In this document: one piece after another, positions 8,692 to 15,990 of the stretch
Layout of the letters: the number at the start of each line of letters is the position of its first letter
How positions within the stretch are numbered: position 1 is the stretch's first letter
Assembly: GCA_028693815.1 (NCBI GenBank)
Contig: JAQUUP010000012.1
Location: forward strand, 1-56,734
DNA from: Candidatus Omnitrophota bacterium
Lineage (GTDB): Bacteria > Omnitrophota > Gorgyraeia > Zapsychrales > Aceulaceae
Direction of reading: 5' to 3'
DNA length: 56,734 nucleotides
Notes under the pieces: model-generated
Seen by the model: only the letters and a program-made list of their open reading frames with translations
The model's database searches: none
What the model was told of the DNA's origin: nothing
Translations under genes and position numbers: made by a program

Positions 8692-9759
8692 TCATTCTAT
8701 GTCTTTTCTTATCTTTATAATATAATCGAGAATCTTTGAACTTCCTGACGGCATAGGATAATTATAAATATTTTTCAAACTAACCCAGCGGTGTGTTTTA
8801 TCTATTTTCGGCAAAGGGCTAACCTCGCAATCCAAAACATGCAAATTAACAGAAAATTGCGTATAAAAATGTTTTAGATTAATCATCTTTTTTGCAGAAA
8901 CAAGATTAACGCCAATCTCCTCTTTTAATTCACGCTTTAGCGCTTGTTTTGGAGTTTCATTTTTTTCAATCTTCCCTCCTGGAAACTCCCACAAATCAGC
9001 CAAAAGACCCTTGTTATTTCTTTTCTGAATAAAAAAAGAATTTTTATTTTTGATCACCCCAACCACAGCATCAATTTTCTGTATTACCTTTTTTTTAGGT
9101 TTAGGAATAATTTCCTGTGTCCCTTTTTGATACGCGCAACATGTTTCTTTAACCGGACACATGGTGCAAAGTGCATTATCCGTTCTGCAAATCAAAGCAC
9201 CCAACTCCATCAATCCTTGATTAAACGAACTAAGATCTTTTTGCGGTAATGCTTTTTCTAAAAATTCTAGAATTTTCTTATCTTGGCTTGTGTCGGCATA
9301 TCCCTCTAAAGCTAATTGGCGCATAATCACCCGACGGACATTCGCATCAACAATCGGATAACGAGCATCAAACGCAATGCTCAAAACCGCCCCTGTTGTA
9401 TACGGGCCAAAGCCAGGCAGTTTCAAAAGATCTTTGGCGCAACACGGAAGCTTGCCCTTGTGGTTCTTCAAGATAATTTTTGCGGTTTTATGAATATTAC
9501 GGGCTCGGCTGTAATATCCCAACCCTTGCCATTGTTTTAATATTTTCTGAAGCGGCGCGTTTGCAACTGAACGCATTGTTGGAAACTTTTTGATCCACGC
9601 TTTATAATACGGAATAACAGCGTTAACAGTTGTCTGCTGAAGCATAATCTCGGAAATCCAAATCTTATACGAATCGGTTGTCTTGCGCCAAGGAAGATCT
9701 CGTTTGTTTTTCGAATACCAAGAGATAAGATTCTTTGAGAAATTTTTTATATTTTGCAT
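8692..9759 (-). CDS. mutY: A/G-specific adenine glycosylase with C-terminal Nudix domain
   Basis: Removes adenine mispaired with 8-oxoguanine. The 355 residues contain the catalytic Glu in SEIMLQQT, a helix-hairpin-helix LPGFGPYTTGA, the catalytic Asp in IVDANVRR and the four Fe-S cysteines (C-x6-C-x2-C-x5-C, starting CRTDNALC). The C-terminal domain is MutT-like and, unlike that of E. coli MutY as I remember it, appears to keep a complete Nudix box (GGKIEKNE then RELKEEIG). It might therefore bind or hydrolyse a nucleotide itself. The gene lies 6 bases downstream of nadK. Confidence 0.96.
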   Translation of the reverse strand: MQNIKNFSKNLISWYSKNKRDLPWRKTTDSYKIWISEIMLQQTTVNAVIPYYKAWIKKFPTMRSVANAPLQKILKQWQGLGYYSRARNIHKTAKIILKNHKGKLPCCAKDLLKLPGFGPYTTGAVLSIAFDARYPIVDANVRRVIMRQLALEGYADTSQDKKILEFLEKALPQKDLSSFNQGLMELGALICRTDNALCTMCPVKETCCAYQKGTQEIIPKPKKKVIQKIDAVVGVIKNKNSFFIQKRNNKGLLADLWEFPGGKIEKNETPKQALKRELKEEIGVNLVSAKKMINLKHFYTQFSVNLHVLDCEVSPLPKIDKTHRWVSLKNIYNYPMPSGSSKILDYIIKIRKDIE

Positions 9760-9765
9760 AAATCG

Positions 9766-10632
9766 TTAAAGAAAAACCTTTAGCGGATATCTAGATTTTG
9801 AAATGCGGATTTTATCACCAAACCTAAAGGTGGCGCAACAATGTGCACCATCAAAATAAATGACACCATCATCCATTGATGACTTAACAAAAACCGGATA
9901 AGAAAAATTAAGCAATCCCCCTTTAAGCTGATACTTATGATTTTTACAATAGTAGAGCTCTCTAGGCTGATATAAAAATTGCTCACTCGATAATTTTATG
10001 GCACGTCCACCTGCAGAACGAATTGCGCCTGTTGATCCAGCTGAAGTCGAAAACCATACACCAGAACTACGCTGATATTCCTTAATTCCGTTTGCATTTA
10101 AAACATATCGACTCATGGTGGCAGGATTTTGATCACAGATCAAAACATCATTGGCCGCTTGCCATATCTTTTTATGTTTTTTAGACGAGATTGATAATCG
10201 AGCAATTGAAGTTGCCTTTTTTTCACCCGAAAAAATCTGATTAAAAATCGTTTTAAAATTTCCCTTTGTGCATCCGCAAAAGCGTCCAACGCTACGATCA
10301 GGATCAGAATTAACGCCCAAGATCTTTTCTTTTTTTAATTCACGGGCAGCCTGCAAAAACGTACCATCGCCGCCAACCGTAACAATAAAGTCATGTTGAC
10401 GATAATCAATATTATCTTTCCGATATGTTTTTTTGTATTGAATATCCATTGACTTTAAGACACGTTCAACCTCATCAAGTGTCTTGTAGTGCTCAGCGTG
10501 CATTAACCGAAATCGTGCCATCTCAGAGGCAGAAAATGACATTTCTTTCTGCTTTTTTATTTTTCTTAAGAAATAAAACTCAAAGAATGTTTTCTTGTGA
10601 ACAATGAGTGCATTTTTGATTTTACGATTCAT
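9766..10632 (-). CDS. nadK: NAD kinase, NADK2/NADK3-like
   Basis: Phosphorylates NAD(H) to NADP(H). It has the GGDGT signature (VTVGGDGTFLQ) and a downstream GSTGAIRSAGG segment. GVNSDPDRSVG resembles, from memory, the mitochondrial/plant NADK2-NADK3 branch (GVNxDPxRSxG) more than the usual bacterial NadK. The start is placed at the ATG at 10632 (about 288 residues), 4 bases after the stop of the HAD gene. An ATG at 10677 would overlap that gene by 41 bases. The ribosome site is weak (AAAGAA), so translation may depend on coupling to the gene upstream. Confidence 0.88.
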   Translation of the reverse strand: MNRKIKNALIVHKKTFFEFYFLRKIKKQKEMSFSASEMARFRLMHAEHYKTLDEVERVLKSMDIQYKKTYRKDNIDYRQHDFIVTVGGDGTFLQAARELKKEKILGVNSDPDRSVGRFCGCTKGNFKTIFNQIFSGEKKATSIARLSISSKKHKKIWQAANDVLICDQNPATMSRYVLNANGIKEYQRSSGVWFSTSAGSTGAIRSAGGRAIKLSSEQFLYQPRELYYCKNHKYQLKGGLLNFSYPVFVKSSMDDGVIYFDGAHCCATFRFGDKIRISKSRYPLKVFL

Positions 10633-10636
10633 ATTT

Positions 10637-11296
10637 TTATTCTTTAGCGAAACAAATAGAATTTTGAAGTTCCTCAAACGAAGAAAAAATATAGTCTGCT
10701 TTTTTTAAATATTTGCGCGGCAAAGATGTTTCAAGCGCTAAACATCTCAATTTAGCACCTTTGGCAGATTCGATTCCCAAAGGTGCATTTTCAATAACAA
10801 CAGATTCTTCTGGTTTTATTTTCAGCGCTTTTAAAACTTTTTTGTATGGTTCTGGATGTGGCTTTCCTTTTTTAACATCACTTCCTGTGACAATAACAGA
10901 AAATAAATCTTTTAACTCTTTTGGTAAAATCTTATTAAGCTCATGACGCGCCGTTCCGGTAGCAAGTGCTAAAACAAAATTGTCTTTGTGCATTCGTTTT
11001 AAAAATCTTCGAGCTCCTTTAATAAATTTAGGCCGAAAAATTTTCTTAAAAAGCTCTTCTTTTTCAATCAGAATTTCTTTGGCTTTTTTAAAACTAATTG
11101 TTCGCTCGTGATCTTTAAAAATTTCCCGAACAGCTTTAATGCCAGTTTGCCCTTCTCTTTGATAGACATCTAAATAGCTCATAGGAACACCTTCACGTTC
11201 AAAAATATGCTTCCATGCCTGATAATGATACGGCATTGTGTCAGTAATAACACCATCCATGTCAAAGATAACAGATTTACACATAAGATTTTTCAT
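10637..11296 (-). CDS. HAD-family phosphatase / beta-phosphoglucomutase-like
   Basis: A 219-residue HAD hydrolase. Motif I is FDMDGVITDT with both Asp residues, motif II Ser/Thr is in ALATGTARHE, and motif III/IV includes GKPHPEPY and VIENAPLGIESA. This matches the subgroup that contains beta-phosphoglucomutase and small sugar-phosphate phosphatases; the exact substrate cannot be told. The ATG at 11296 has no Shine-Dalgarno and lies about 7 bases after the -10 of the only visible promoter, so the mRNA may be leaderless. A second in-frame ATG (codon 5) is possible. It is followed by nadK and mutY. Confidence 0.88.
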   Translation of the reverse strand: MKNLMCKSVIFDMDGVITDTMPYHYQAWKHIFEREGVPMSYLDVYQREGQTGIKAVREIFKDHERTISFKKAKEILIEKEELFKKIFRPKFIKGARRFLKRMHKDNFVLALATGTARHELNKILPKELKDLFSVIVTGSDVKKGKPHPEPYKKVLKALKIKPEESVVIENAPLGIESAKGAKLRCLALETSLPRKYLKKADYIFSSFEELQNSICFAKE

Positions 11297-11303
11297 ACAA
11301 AAT

Positions 11304-11331
11304 AGTATACAGAGATATGGATGATATTCAA
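11304..11331 (-). promoter_or_regulatory. Promoter of HAD-nadK-mutY group, probably leaderless
   Basis: Minus-strand TTGAAT (11326-11331), 16-base spacer, TATACT (11304-11309). The predicted start point is 11296-11298, at or next to the ATG of the HAD gene. Its -35 lies one base from the -35 of the divergent plus-strand promoter, so the two probably compete for polymerase. Confidence 0.65.
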
Positions 11332-11332
11332 G

Positions 11333-11360
11333 TTGAAAACAAATAATTTCATGATAAACT
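11333..11360 (+). promoter_or_regulatory. Promoter of the secreted FGE-fold protein gene
   Basis: Plus-strand TTGAAA (11333-11338), 16 bases, then TAAACT (11355-11360) with a TG one base before it (extended -10). An AAAGGAGC ribosome site follows just before the ATG at 11398. Confidence 0.55.
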
Positions 11361-11397
11361 TAGAGTATAAGTATATTTATTAAAGGAGCTATTATTT

Positions 11398-13086
11398 ATG
11401 TATTATAAAAAGAACTTTATTTTTACGCTGTCTCTGTTTGTTTTTTTTCTTTTAATCCCGTCTTTTGCTTTAGCCGGTGGTCTCGAGATAGATTCATTTG
11501 GCCCATACTCAATTGATACTGACAATGATACACTAACTTTTAAAGCTGATATATCCTGGAATTATGCCTGGCGCAATGATGTTAGTCATGATGCAGTTTG
11601 GATTTTTATGAAATACTATGATCCCGATGATACCGAGTGGTGTCATGCGACTATGGCTGCAACTGGTACAAACCCTACAGGATTTGTACCGACTCAAGGA
11701 GCTGAAATCGTTGTTCCTGATGATGGTCTAGGATTTTTTATTCGAAGAGCTACCAACGGAACAAGCAATGCCTTAGTTCTTGATCCCGTTGAATTTGTTT
11801 GGGATTACGGAACAGATGGGCTCCTTGATTCCGATGTCCAAGACGCAACAACAACCTTTAGACTATTCGGAATTGAAATGGTTTATATTCCAAGTGGTGG
11901 ATTTTATGTTGGCGATGGTGACAGCTCTTTTCTAAATGGTAATTTTGAAGACGCAACAAGTGGAGATCCAAAGTTTATCGACAGTGAAGATTTGTTGACA
12001 TTGGGCGGAGGAGGAACCGGAAGCCTTGGAAATAACAATGCCGCAGGCATGGATACAGCTGATGATTTTAATGATTCAACCTCTAAAACCCTACCAGAAA
12101 CTTTCCCAAAAGGATACAATGCTTTTTATTTAATGAAATATGAAATAACAAACGGTCAATATAGAGATTTTTTAAATACATTAACCTACGAACAGCAAGT
12201 ATCAAGAACAGAAAATGCTCCAAATTCTGCAGCCGGCACTCGAGCAATGGATGATTCTTTTGGCAATGTTTATAGAAATCGAATTGAAATTGAAACATCA
12301 GGTGATGATTCTCCATCAACACCAGCAGTGTATGCCTGCGACTTAGACAATGATGGAAGTTATGACGAAACAACGGATGGAGAATGGATTGCTCTTACTT
12401 TTTTATATTGGGATGATCTAGCAGCTTTTTTAGATTGGGCGGCTCTACGTCCTTGGACAGAACTTGAATTTGAAAAAGCGTGTCGAGGCCCTCTTGATGC
12501 TATTGAAGATGAATATGCCTGGGGAACAACCGATTATAAATCCGGTACACGCTATACACTTTCCAATGCCGGTCAAGCGAATGAAGGAATTGCAACAAAC
12601 TACTCAACAACGACAGGAAATCAAGTTACTTCAGGTAGTTATGATTCGGGAAACGCTGGACCTATGCGAGTTGGTATTTTTGCTGGCAATACATCTAATA
12701 CTGGACGGGAAACTGCTGGCGCAGGTTATTACGGCAATATGGAACTCACCGGTAATCTATCCGAACAAGTTGTAACTGTTGGACACGCAACAGGACGTAA
12801 TTTTAAGGGAACGCATGGCGATGGAGAACTAACTGACGATACAGTCACAGGGTACGAAGGAAATGCGACAAATTTAGACTGGCCTGGCATTGATTCAACC
12901 AACGCGCGAGGAGTGACTGGATCAACAGGAAGTGGATCACGTGGCGGTGGATGGTTTGACAATATCTCCCTAGGACCAATTGTTTCAAAAAGAATTGAGG
13001 CCGCTGATGTCTCAACTTCGTATATTTTCAAAAAAGGCGGTCGAGGAGCACGCACAGCGCCTGTATTTTCAAATATGGGAAATTAA
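11398..13086 (+). CDS. Secreted FGE/SUMF1-fold protein, probably non-catalytic
   Basis: A 562-residue protein with a clean signal peptide (residues 1-26, ending SFALA), so it is exported to the periplasm or beyond. The N-terminal about 150 residues form an unrecognised acidic beta-rich domain. From about residue 160 the formylglycine-generating-enzyme fold appears: MVYIPSGGFYVGD, YLMKYEITNGQYRDFL, LRPWTELEFEKACRG, YAWGT and SRGGGWFDN. The paired cysteines of true FGE enzymes are not present in the C-terminal part, so it is more likely a binding or surface protein with this C-lectin-like fold. It is one of only two plus-strand genes and is monocistronic. It has AAAGGAGC before the ATG. Confidence 0.8.
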   Translation: MYYKKNFIFTLSLFVFFLLIPSFALAGGLEIDSFGPYSIDTDNDTLTFKADISWNYAWRNDVSHDAVWIFMKYYDPDDTEWCHATMAATGTNPTGFVPTQGAEIVVPDDGLGFFIRRATNGTSNALVLDPVEFVWDYGTDGLLDSDVQDATTTFRLFGIEMVYIPSGGFYVGDGDSSFLNGNFEDATSGDPKFIDSEDLLTLGGGGTGSLGNNNAAGMDTADDFNDSTSKTLPETFPKGYNAFYLMKYEITNGQYRDFLNTLTYEQQVSRTENAPNSAAGTRAMDDSFGNVYRNRIEIETSGDDSPSTPAVYACDLDNDGSYDETTDGEWIALTFLYWDDLAAFLDWAALRPWTELEFEKACRGPLDAIEDEYAWGTTDYKSGTRYTLSNAGQANEGIATNYSTTTGNQVTSGSYDSGNAGPMRVGIFAGNTSNTGRETAGAGYYGNMELTGNLSEQVVTVGHATGRNFKGTHGDGELTDDTVTGYEGNATNLDWPGIDSTNARGVTGSTGSGSRGGGWFDNISLGPIVSKRIEAADVSTSYIFKKGGRGARTAPVFSNMGN

Positions 13087-13092
13087 ATTAAT

Positions 13093-13683
13093 CTAGAGAA
13101 TTTTCTTTGCTAATAAAAATCCCAAGATTAAAAGAACCGAAAATCCAATTGTTAACCAATTAAAATACTTTTCAATAAACTCCTCTGCCCTGTCTCCAAA
13201 AAAATAAAATACTGTTGCCACAATAAAAAATCTCATCGAACGTCCAATAACAGAAGCTACAAAAAAACCTAAAAGACTAATGGAGCAAACACCTGCGGTA
13301 ATCGTAAAAACTTTGTATGGAATTGGCGTAAACGCGGCCGTAAAAACAATCCAAAAAGAATGAAGTGCATATTTTGCTTTTACCGCATCAAAAATGTTTT
13401 GACTAAAAATATGAGGAATAAAAAATCCTTGCACCCTTTCCCACAAAAAATATCCAATCGCATATCCTATAATTCCACCCAAAACAGATCCAACACTACA
13501 AACAAGTGCATAAAAATAAGATTTTTTTGGCTTTGCTAGCCCCATGGCAATCAACAAGGTATCAGGCGGAACAATAAAAAAGCTAGATTCTGCAACCGCT
13601 AAAAGAAAAAGGGCAAAAACAGCATAAGGTGTTTTTGCCCAATGAATAACCCATAAATATAATTTTTTAAATATATTAGTCAA
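13093..13683 (-). CDS. YqaA/DedA-like (SNARE-associated Golgi fold) membrane protein
   Basis: A 196-residue integral membrane protein with about five hydrophobic segments. It has the family hallmark near residue 115-130 (FTPIPYKVFTITAGV) and an early ESSFFIVPPDTLL segment. Related DedA proteins are implicated in lipid scrambling or membrane homeostasis; the YqaA branch is not well characterised. It starts 9 bases after the stop of the RNA methyltransferase and is the last gene of the operon. Its 3' end converges with the plus-strand gene, with 6 bases between them. Confidence 0.85.
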   Translation of the reverse strand: MTNIFKKLYLWVIHWAKTPYAVFALFLLAVAESSFFIVPPDTLLIAMGLAKPKKSYFYALVCSVGSVLGGIIGYAIGYFLWERVQGFFIPHIFSQNIFDAVKAKYALHSFWIVFTAAFTPIPYKVFTITAGVCSISLLGFFVASVIGRSMRFFIVATVFYFFGDRAEEFIEKYFNWLTIGFSVLLILGFLLAKKIL

Positions 13684-13692
13684 TATTGTCTC

Positions 13693-14223
13693 CTATGATT
13701 TTAAACAATTTCTAATTTGGTACGCCATGATACCAAACGCCACTGAAACATTAAGCGAATTTTTAATGCCTGACATTTCTATTTCAACAGCCTGATCGCA
13801 CAAATTTGCAACATCTTCAGAAACACCCTCTATTTCATTGCCTAAAACCAAACATACAGGCCCATAAGCTTTAATCTTCTCAAACGAAATACTTGTATCG
13901 GCTTGCTCTAAAACAAAAATCTTATATCCTTGGGCTTTTAAATCCTCTATGAGTTCACTAGCGCTATTTCTTTGTTCCCAATCAACAACTTCTTCTGCGC
14001 CAAGAGCGGTTTTTGAAATCATTGCATTTGGGGGAGTGCCCGTAATACCACAAAGCCAAATTTTTTCAAATCCAGCTCCATCCGCTGTTCTAAAAATAGA
14101 CCCAACATTATACAGAGAGCGAATATTATTTAAAACGACACATGCTGGGATGCGTGGCTGTTTAAGCCTTTTTTCTTGTCGTTTTACGATTTGCTGATGG
14201 CTTAGTTTTTGCAATGTTTTCAT
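13693..14223 (-). CDS. SpoU/TrmH-family RNA 2'-O-methyltransferase
   Basis: A 176-residue SPOUT methyltransferase. The three motifs are present: NVGSIFRTADG (motif 1 Asn/Arg), LGNEIEGV (motif 2) and KNSLNVSVAFGI (motif 3). The target could be tRNA Gm18 or another tRNA/rRNA ribose and is not decidable here. The start ATG at 14223 lies inside the upstream SET gene, giving a 62-base overlap in another frame. This start is preferred because the stretch before the first motif (KLSHQQIVKR...PRIPACVVL) matches the family's usual N-terminus. Confidence 0.9.
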   Translation of the reverse strand: MKTLQKLSHQQIVKRQEKRLKQPRIPACVVLNNIRSLYNVGSIFRTADGAGFEKIWLCGITGTPPNAMISKTALGAEEVVDWEQRNSASELIEDLKAQGYKIFVLEQADTSISFEKIKAYGPVCLVLGNEIEGVSEDVANLCDQAVEIEMSGIKNSLNVSVAFGIMAYQIRNCLKS

Positions 14224-14716
14224 GCCCCTCTAAAAGCTGAACCTTTTTTAATTTATGCCAATGATCTTTATCTAAAATATATCCAACACAATTATGCGCG
14301 CCGCATTTACACTCATGTTCATGATAATCTTCAAACCCATAACCATAATTGTACGAAAGCTCGGTTCCTTTTTTAATGTTCTTAGCCGCGACAATCCAAA
14401 TATGGCCATGAATCAAATGAGCTTCACAATTAGGATGACAACTATGATTAATATATTTTGCTGTATTATATCGCACATTGCCGTCTAAATCATAACGCTT
14501 GTTAAGCTCAAAAATATAAACAGATCCATGTTCTTTATTTATTTTTGAATGACTAAGACATTCTTCTCCACGCCGATTTGATTCGGCTTTTGTGATCTTT
14601 TCGCCAACATATTCAATAATTTTAGTATCTTTAGGGATATCTTTTTTTGCGAAAATACCAAAATTATGAATGCTGGATTCTCTCTTTAAAACATACGGAC
14701 TTGTTGTTGCTCTCAT
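14162..14716 (-). CDS. SET-domain protein-lysine methyltransferase-like, with post-SET
   Basis: A 184-residue protein consisting of a SET domain: HNFGIFAKKDIPKDTKIIEYVGE, the cofactor/active-site motif YINHSCHPNC (residues 88-97), ELSYNYG, and a post-SET Cys cluster CKCGAHNC (136-143) that with Cys93 can bind zinc. These enzymes methylate protein lysines with SAM; bacterial targets are mostly unknown. The C-terminal tail is very basic (KPSANRKTTRKKA). This tail is encoded by the 62 bases that also encode the first residues of the downstream methyltransferase. AGAGG lies 11 bases before the ATG. Confidence 0.88.
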   Translation of the reverse strand: MRATTSPYVLKRESSIHNFGIFAKKDIPKDTKIIEYVGEKITKAESNRRGEECLSHSKINKEHGSVYIFELNKRYDLDGNVRYNTAKYINHSCHPNCEAHLIHGHIWIVAAKNIKKGTELSYNYGYGFEDYHEHECKCGAHNCVGYILDKDHWHKLKKVQLLEGHENIAKTKPSANRKTTRKKA

Positions 14717-14730
14717 GAAATGTCTAGCCT

Positions 14731-15357
14731 CTAATATCTATTTTTTCCAATTTCAACCAAAGATTGCTTTTCTTGATACCTACGATTGTTGACATCACGC
14801 AAAGAAAATGCACAGCCACAATATTCTTGCTTATAAAAACTTTCTTGTTTTGCCAATTCATACATTCGCTGTGATCCGCCATCTTTTCTCCAATTATAAT
14901 CCCAATAAGAAATATCTGGATAATTTGTCGCAATGCGCATTCCAGATTCTGTAATCTGATCAAGATTTTTCCACCTAGAAATACCCAGAGTGGTTGCAAA
15001 TACCTTGAAATTATTTTCACTTGCATGCAAGGCCGTTTTATCAAGACGAATATCAAAACATTTTTCACAACGTTTGCCGCCTTCAGGTTCCAAGCTGAGA
15101 TCTTCAACAGATTTTAGCCAACGAAACGCATCATAATCTGCATCAACAAAATCGATATTCATTTTTAACGCATAATTAACAACTTCCTTTTTTCGATTCA
15201 AATATTCTGTTTTTGGTTGAATATTTGGATTATAAAAAAATAATGTCGGCCTAATTTGTGAAAAAAGCATTGATTCGATAATCGACCCAGAGCACGGCGC
15301 ACAACAGCAATGCAAAAGGACTCTCTTCTCACCTTGTGGAGCAATGAGCTTTTCCAT
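14731..15357 (-). CDS. queH: Epoxyqueuosine reductase QueH
   Basis: Last step of queuosine synthesis in tRNA, the cobalamin-independent alternative to QueG. The 208 residues carry the DUF208/QueH cysteines: LLHCCCAPCSG near the N-terminus, GKRCEKCFDIRL in the middle and EYCGCAFSLRD near the C-terminus, which bind Fe-S/metal. The length is typical. It lies 21 bases after the SnoaL-like gene and 14 bases before the SET gene. No other queuosine gene is in the window, so precursor or preQ1 must be handled elsewhere. Confidence 0.94.
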   Translation of the reverse strand: MEKLIAPQGEKRVLLHCCCAPCSGSIIESMLFSQIRPTLFFYNPNIQPKTEYLNRKKEVVNYALKMNIDFVDADYDAFRWLKSVEDLSLEPEGGKRCEKCFDIRLDKTALHASENNFKVFATTLGISRWKNLDQITESGMRIATNYPDISYWDYNWRKDGGSQRMYELAKQESFYKQEYCGCAFSLRDVNNRRYQEKQSLVEIGKNRY

Positions 15358-15378
15358 TTATCTTTACCCTTTTATATT

Positions 15379-15798
15379 TTAGTTTTCACCCTGAAGATTA
15401 TTATGACTTGCAATAACGCGCCACTTGCCATCTTCCTTTTTCCACGTCATTGTATACCGACGAATAGAACTATTGCCCGCACTGACATCATTCTTTGTGA
15501 TTGTAAACAAACAATATTGCACAATCGCGATATCCCCATGAATAACAATATGCTGAGGCTTAAGCGCATGAATCAAAAACTTTGTGCTCTTAGACCAGAA
15601 TCCAACCCAATGAAAAAGCCACCCTTGATCAACCGGATACGGGCTTTCATGACCGAATCCAACAAAACGGGGATGAATATAGCTTTTAAATTGATCAACC
15701 TTGCCATTAACAAGGCAATCCCAATGATCTTCAATGACTTTCCAAATTTCTTTTTGATCTTCTGTCCATTGCTCTGATAGTGAAATATAAGTTTCCAT
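15379..15798 (-). CDS. SnoaL-like / NTF2-fold protein
   Basis: A 139-residue soluble alpha+beta protein. It has the layout of SnoaL-like/DUF4440 proteins: N-terminal helices (EDQKEIWKVIEDHWDCLVNG), HPRFVGFGHESP, then beta strands ending YTMTWKKEDGKWRVIASHNN. These cone folds serve as small enzymes or binding proteins, and no function can be assigned. It is the first gene of the operon with queH. A GGGGAGG ribosome site precedes the ATG and may be masked by the structured leader. Confidence 0.75.
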   Translation of the reverse strand: METYISLSEQWTEDQKEIWKVIEDHWDCLVNGKVDQFKSYIHPRFVGFGHESPYPVDQGWLFHWVGFWSKSTKFLIHALKPQHIVIHGDIAIVQYCLFTITKNDVSAGNSSIRRYTMTWKKEDGKWRVIASHNNLQGEN

Positions 15799-15945
15799 TT
15801 TTCCTCCCCGATAAATGAGTGTCTGATTTACGGAGCTTTTTTTGCGACGTCAAGTCAGCCACACGAATTAATCCTGTAAGTTGCGCGACCTAGCGCAACG
15901 CATCAGGACTTCCTTTAGAAAATTAAGAACAGCCCCATTGTATCA
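15799..15945 (-). promoter_or_regulatory. Structured 5' leader (riboswitch-like) with promoter
   Basis: Minus strand, upstream of the SnoaL-queH operon. An extended -10 (TGATACAAT, 15937-15945) predicts transcription from about 15930-15935, which would leave a leader near 130 nt. Pairings seen: hairpin 1 with an outer 5-bp stem (15872-15876 with 15904-15908) and a perfect 7-bp inner stem (15880-15886 with 15893-15899); hairpin 2 (GUGU/ACAC plus CUGA/UCAG, 15855-15864 with 15819-15826). GGGGCU at 15931-15936 can pair with AGCUCC at 15832-15837. The same AGCUCC can instead pair with the ribosome site GGGGAG (15803-15809). I do not recognise a known riboswitch class. Confidence 0.5.
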
Positions 15946-15990
15946 TAAACGATTAGCAAATATAAATTCTTTTAAAGAAATAAACGCAAT

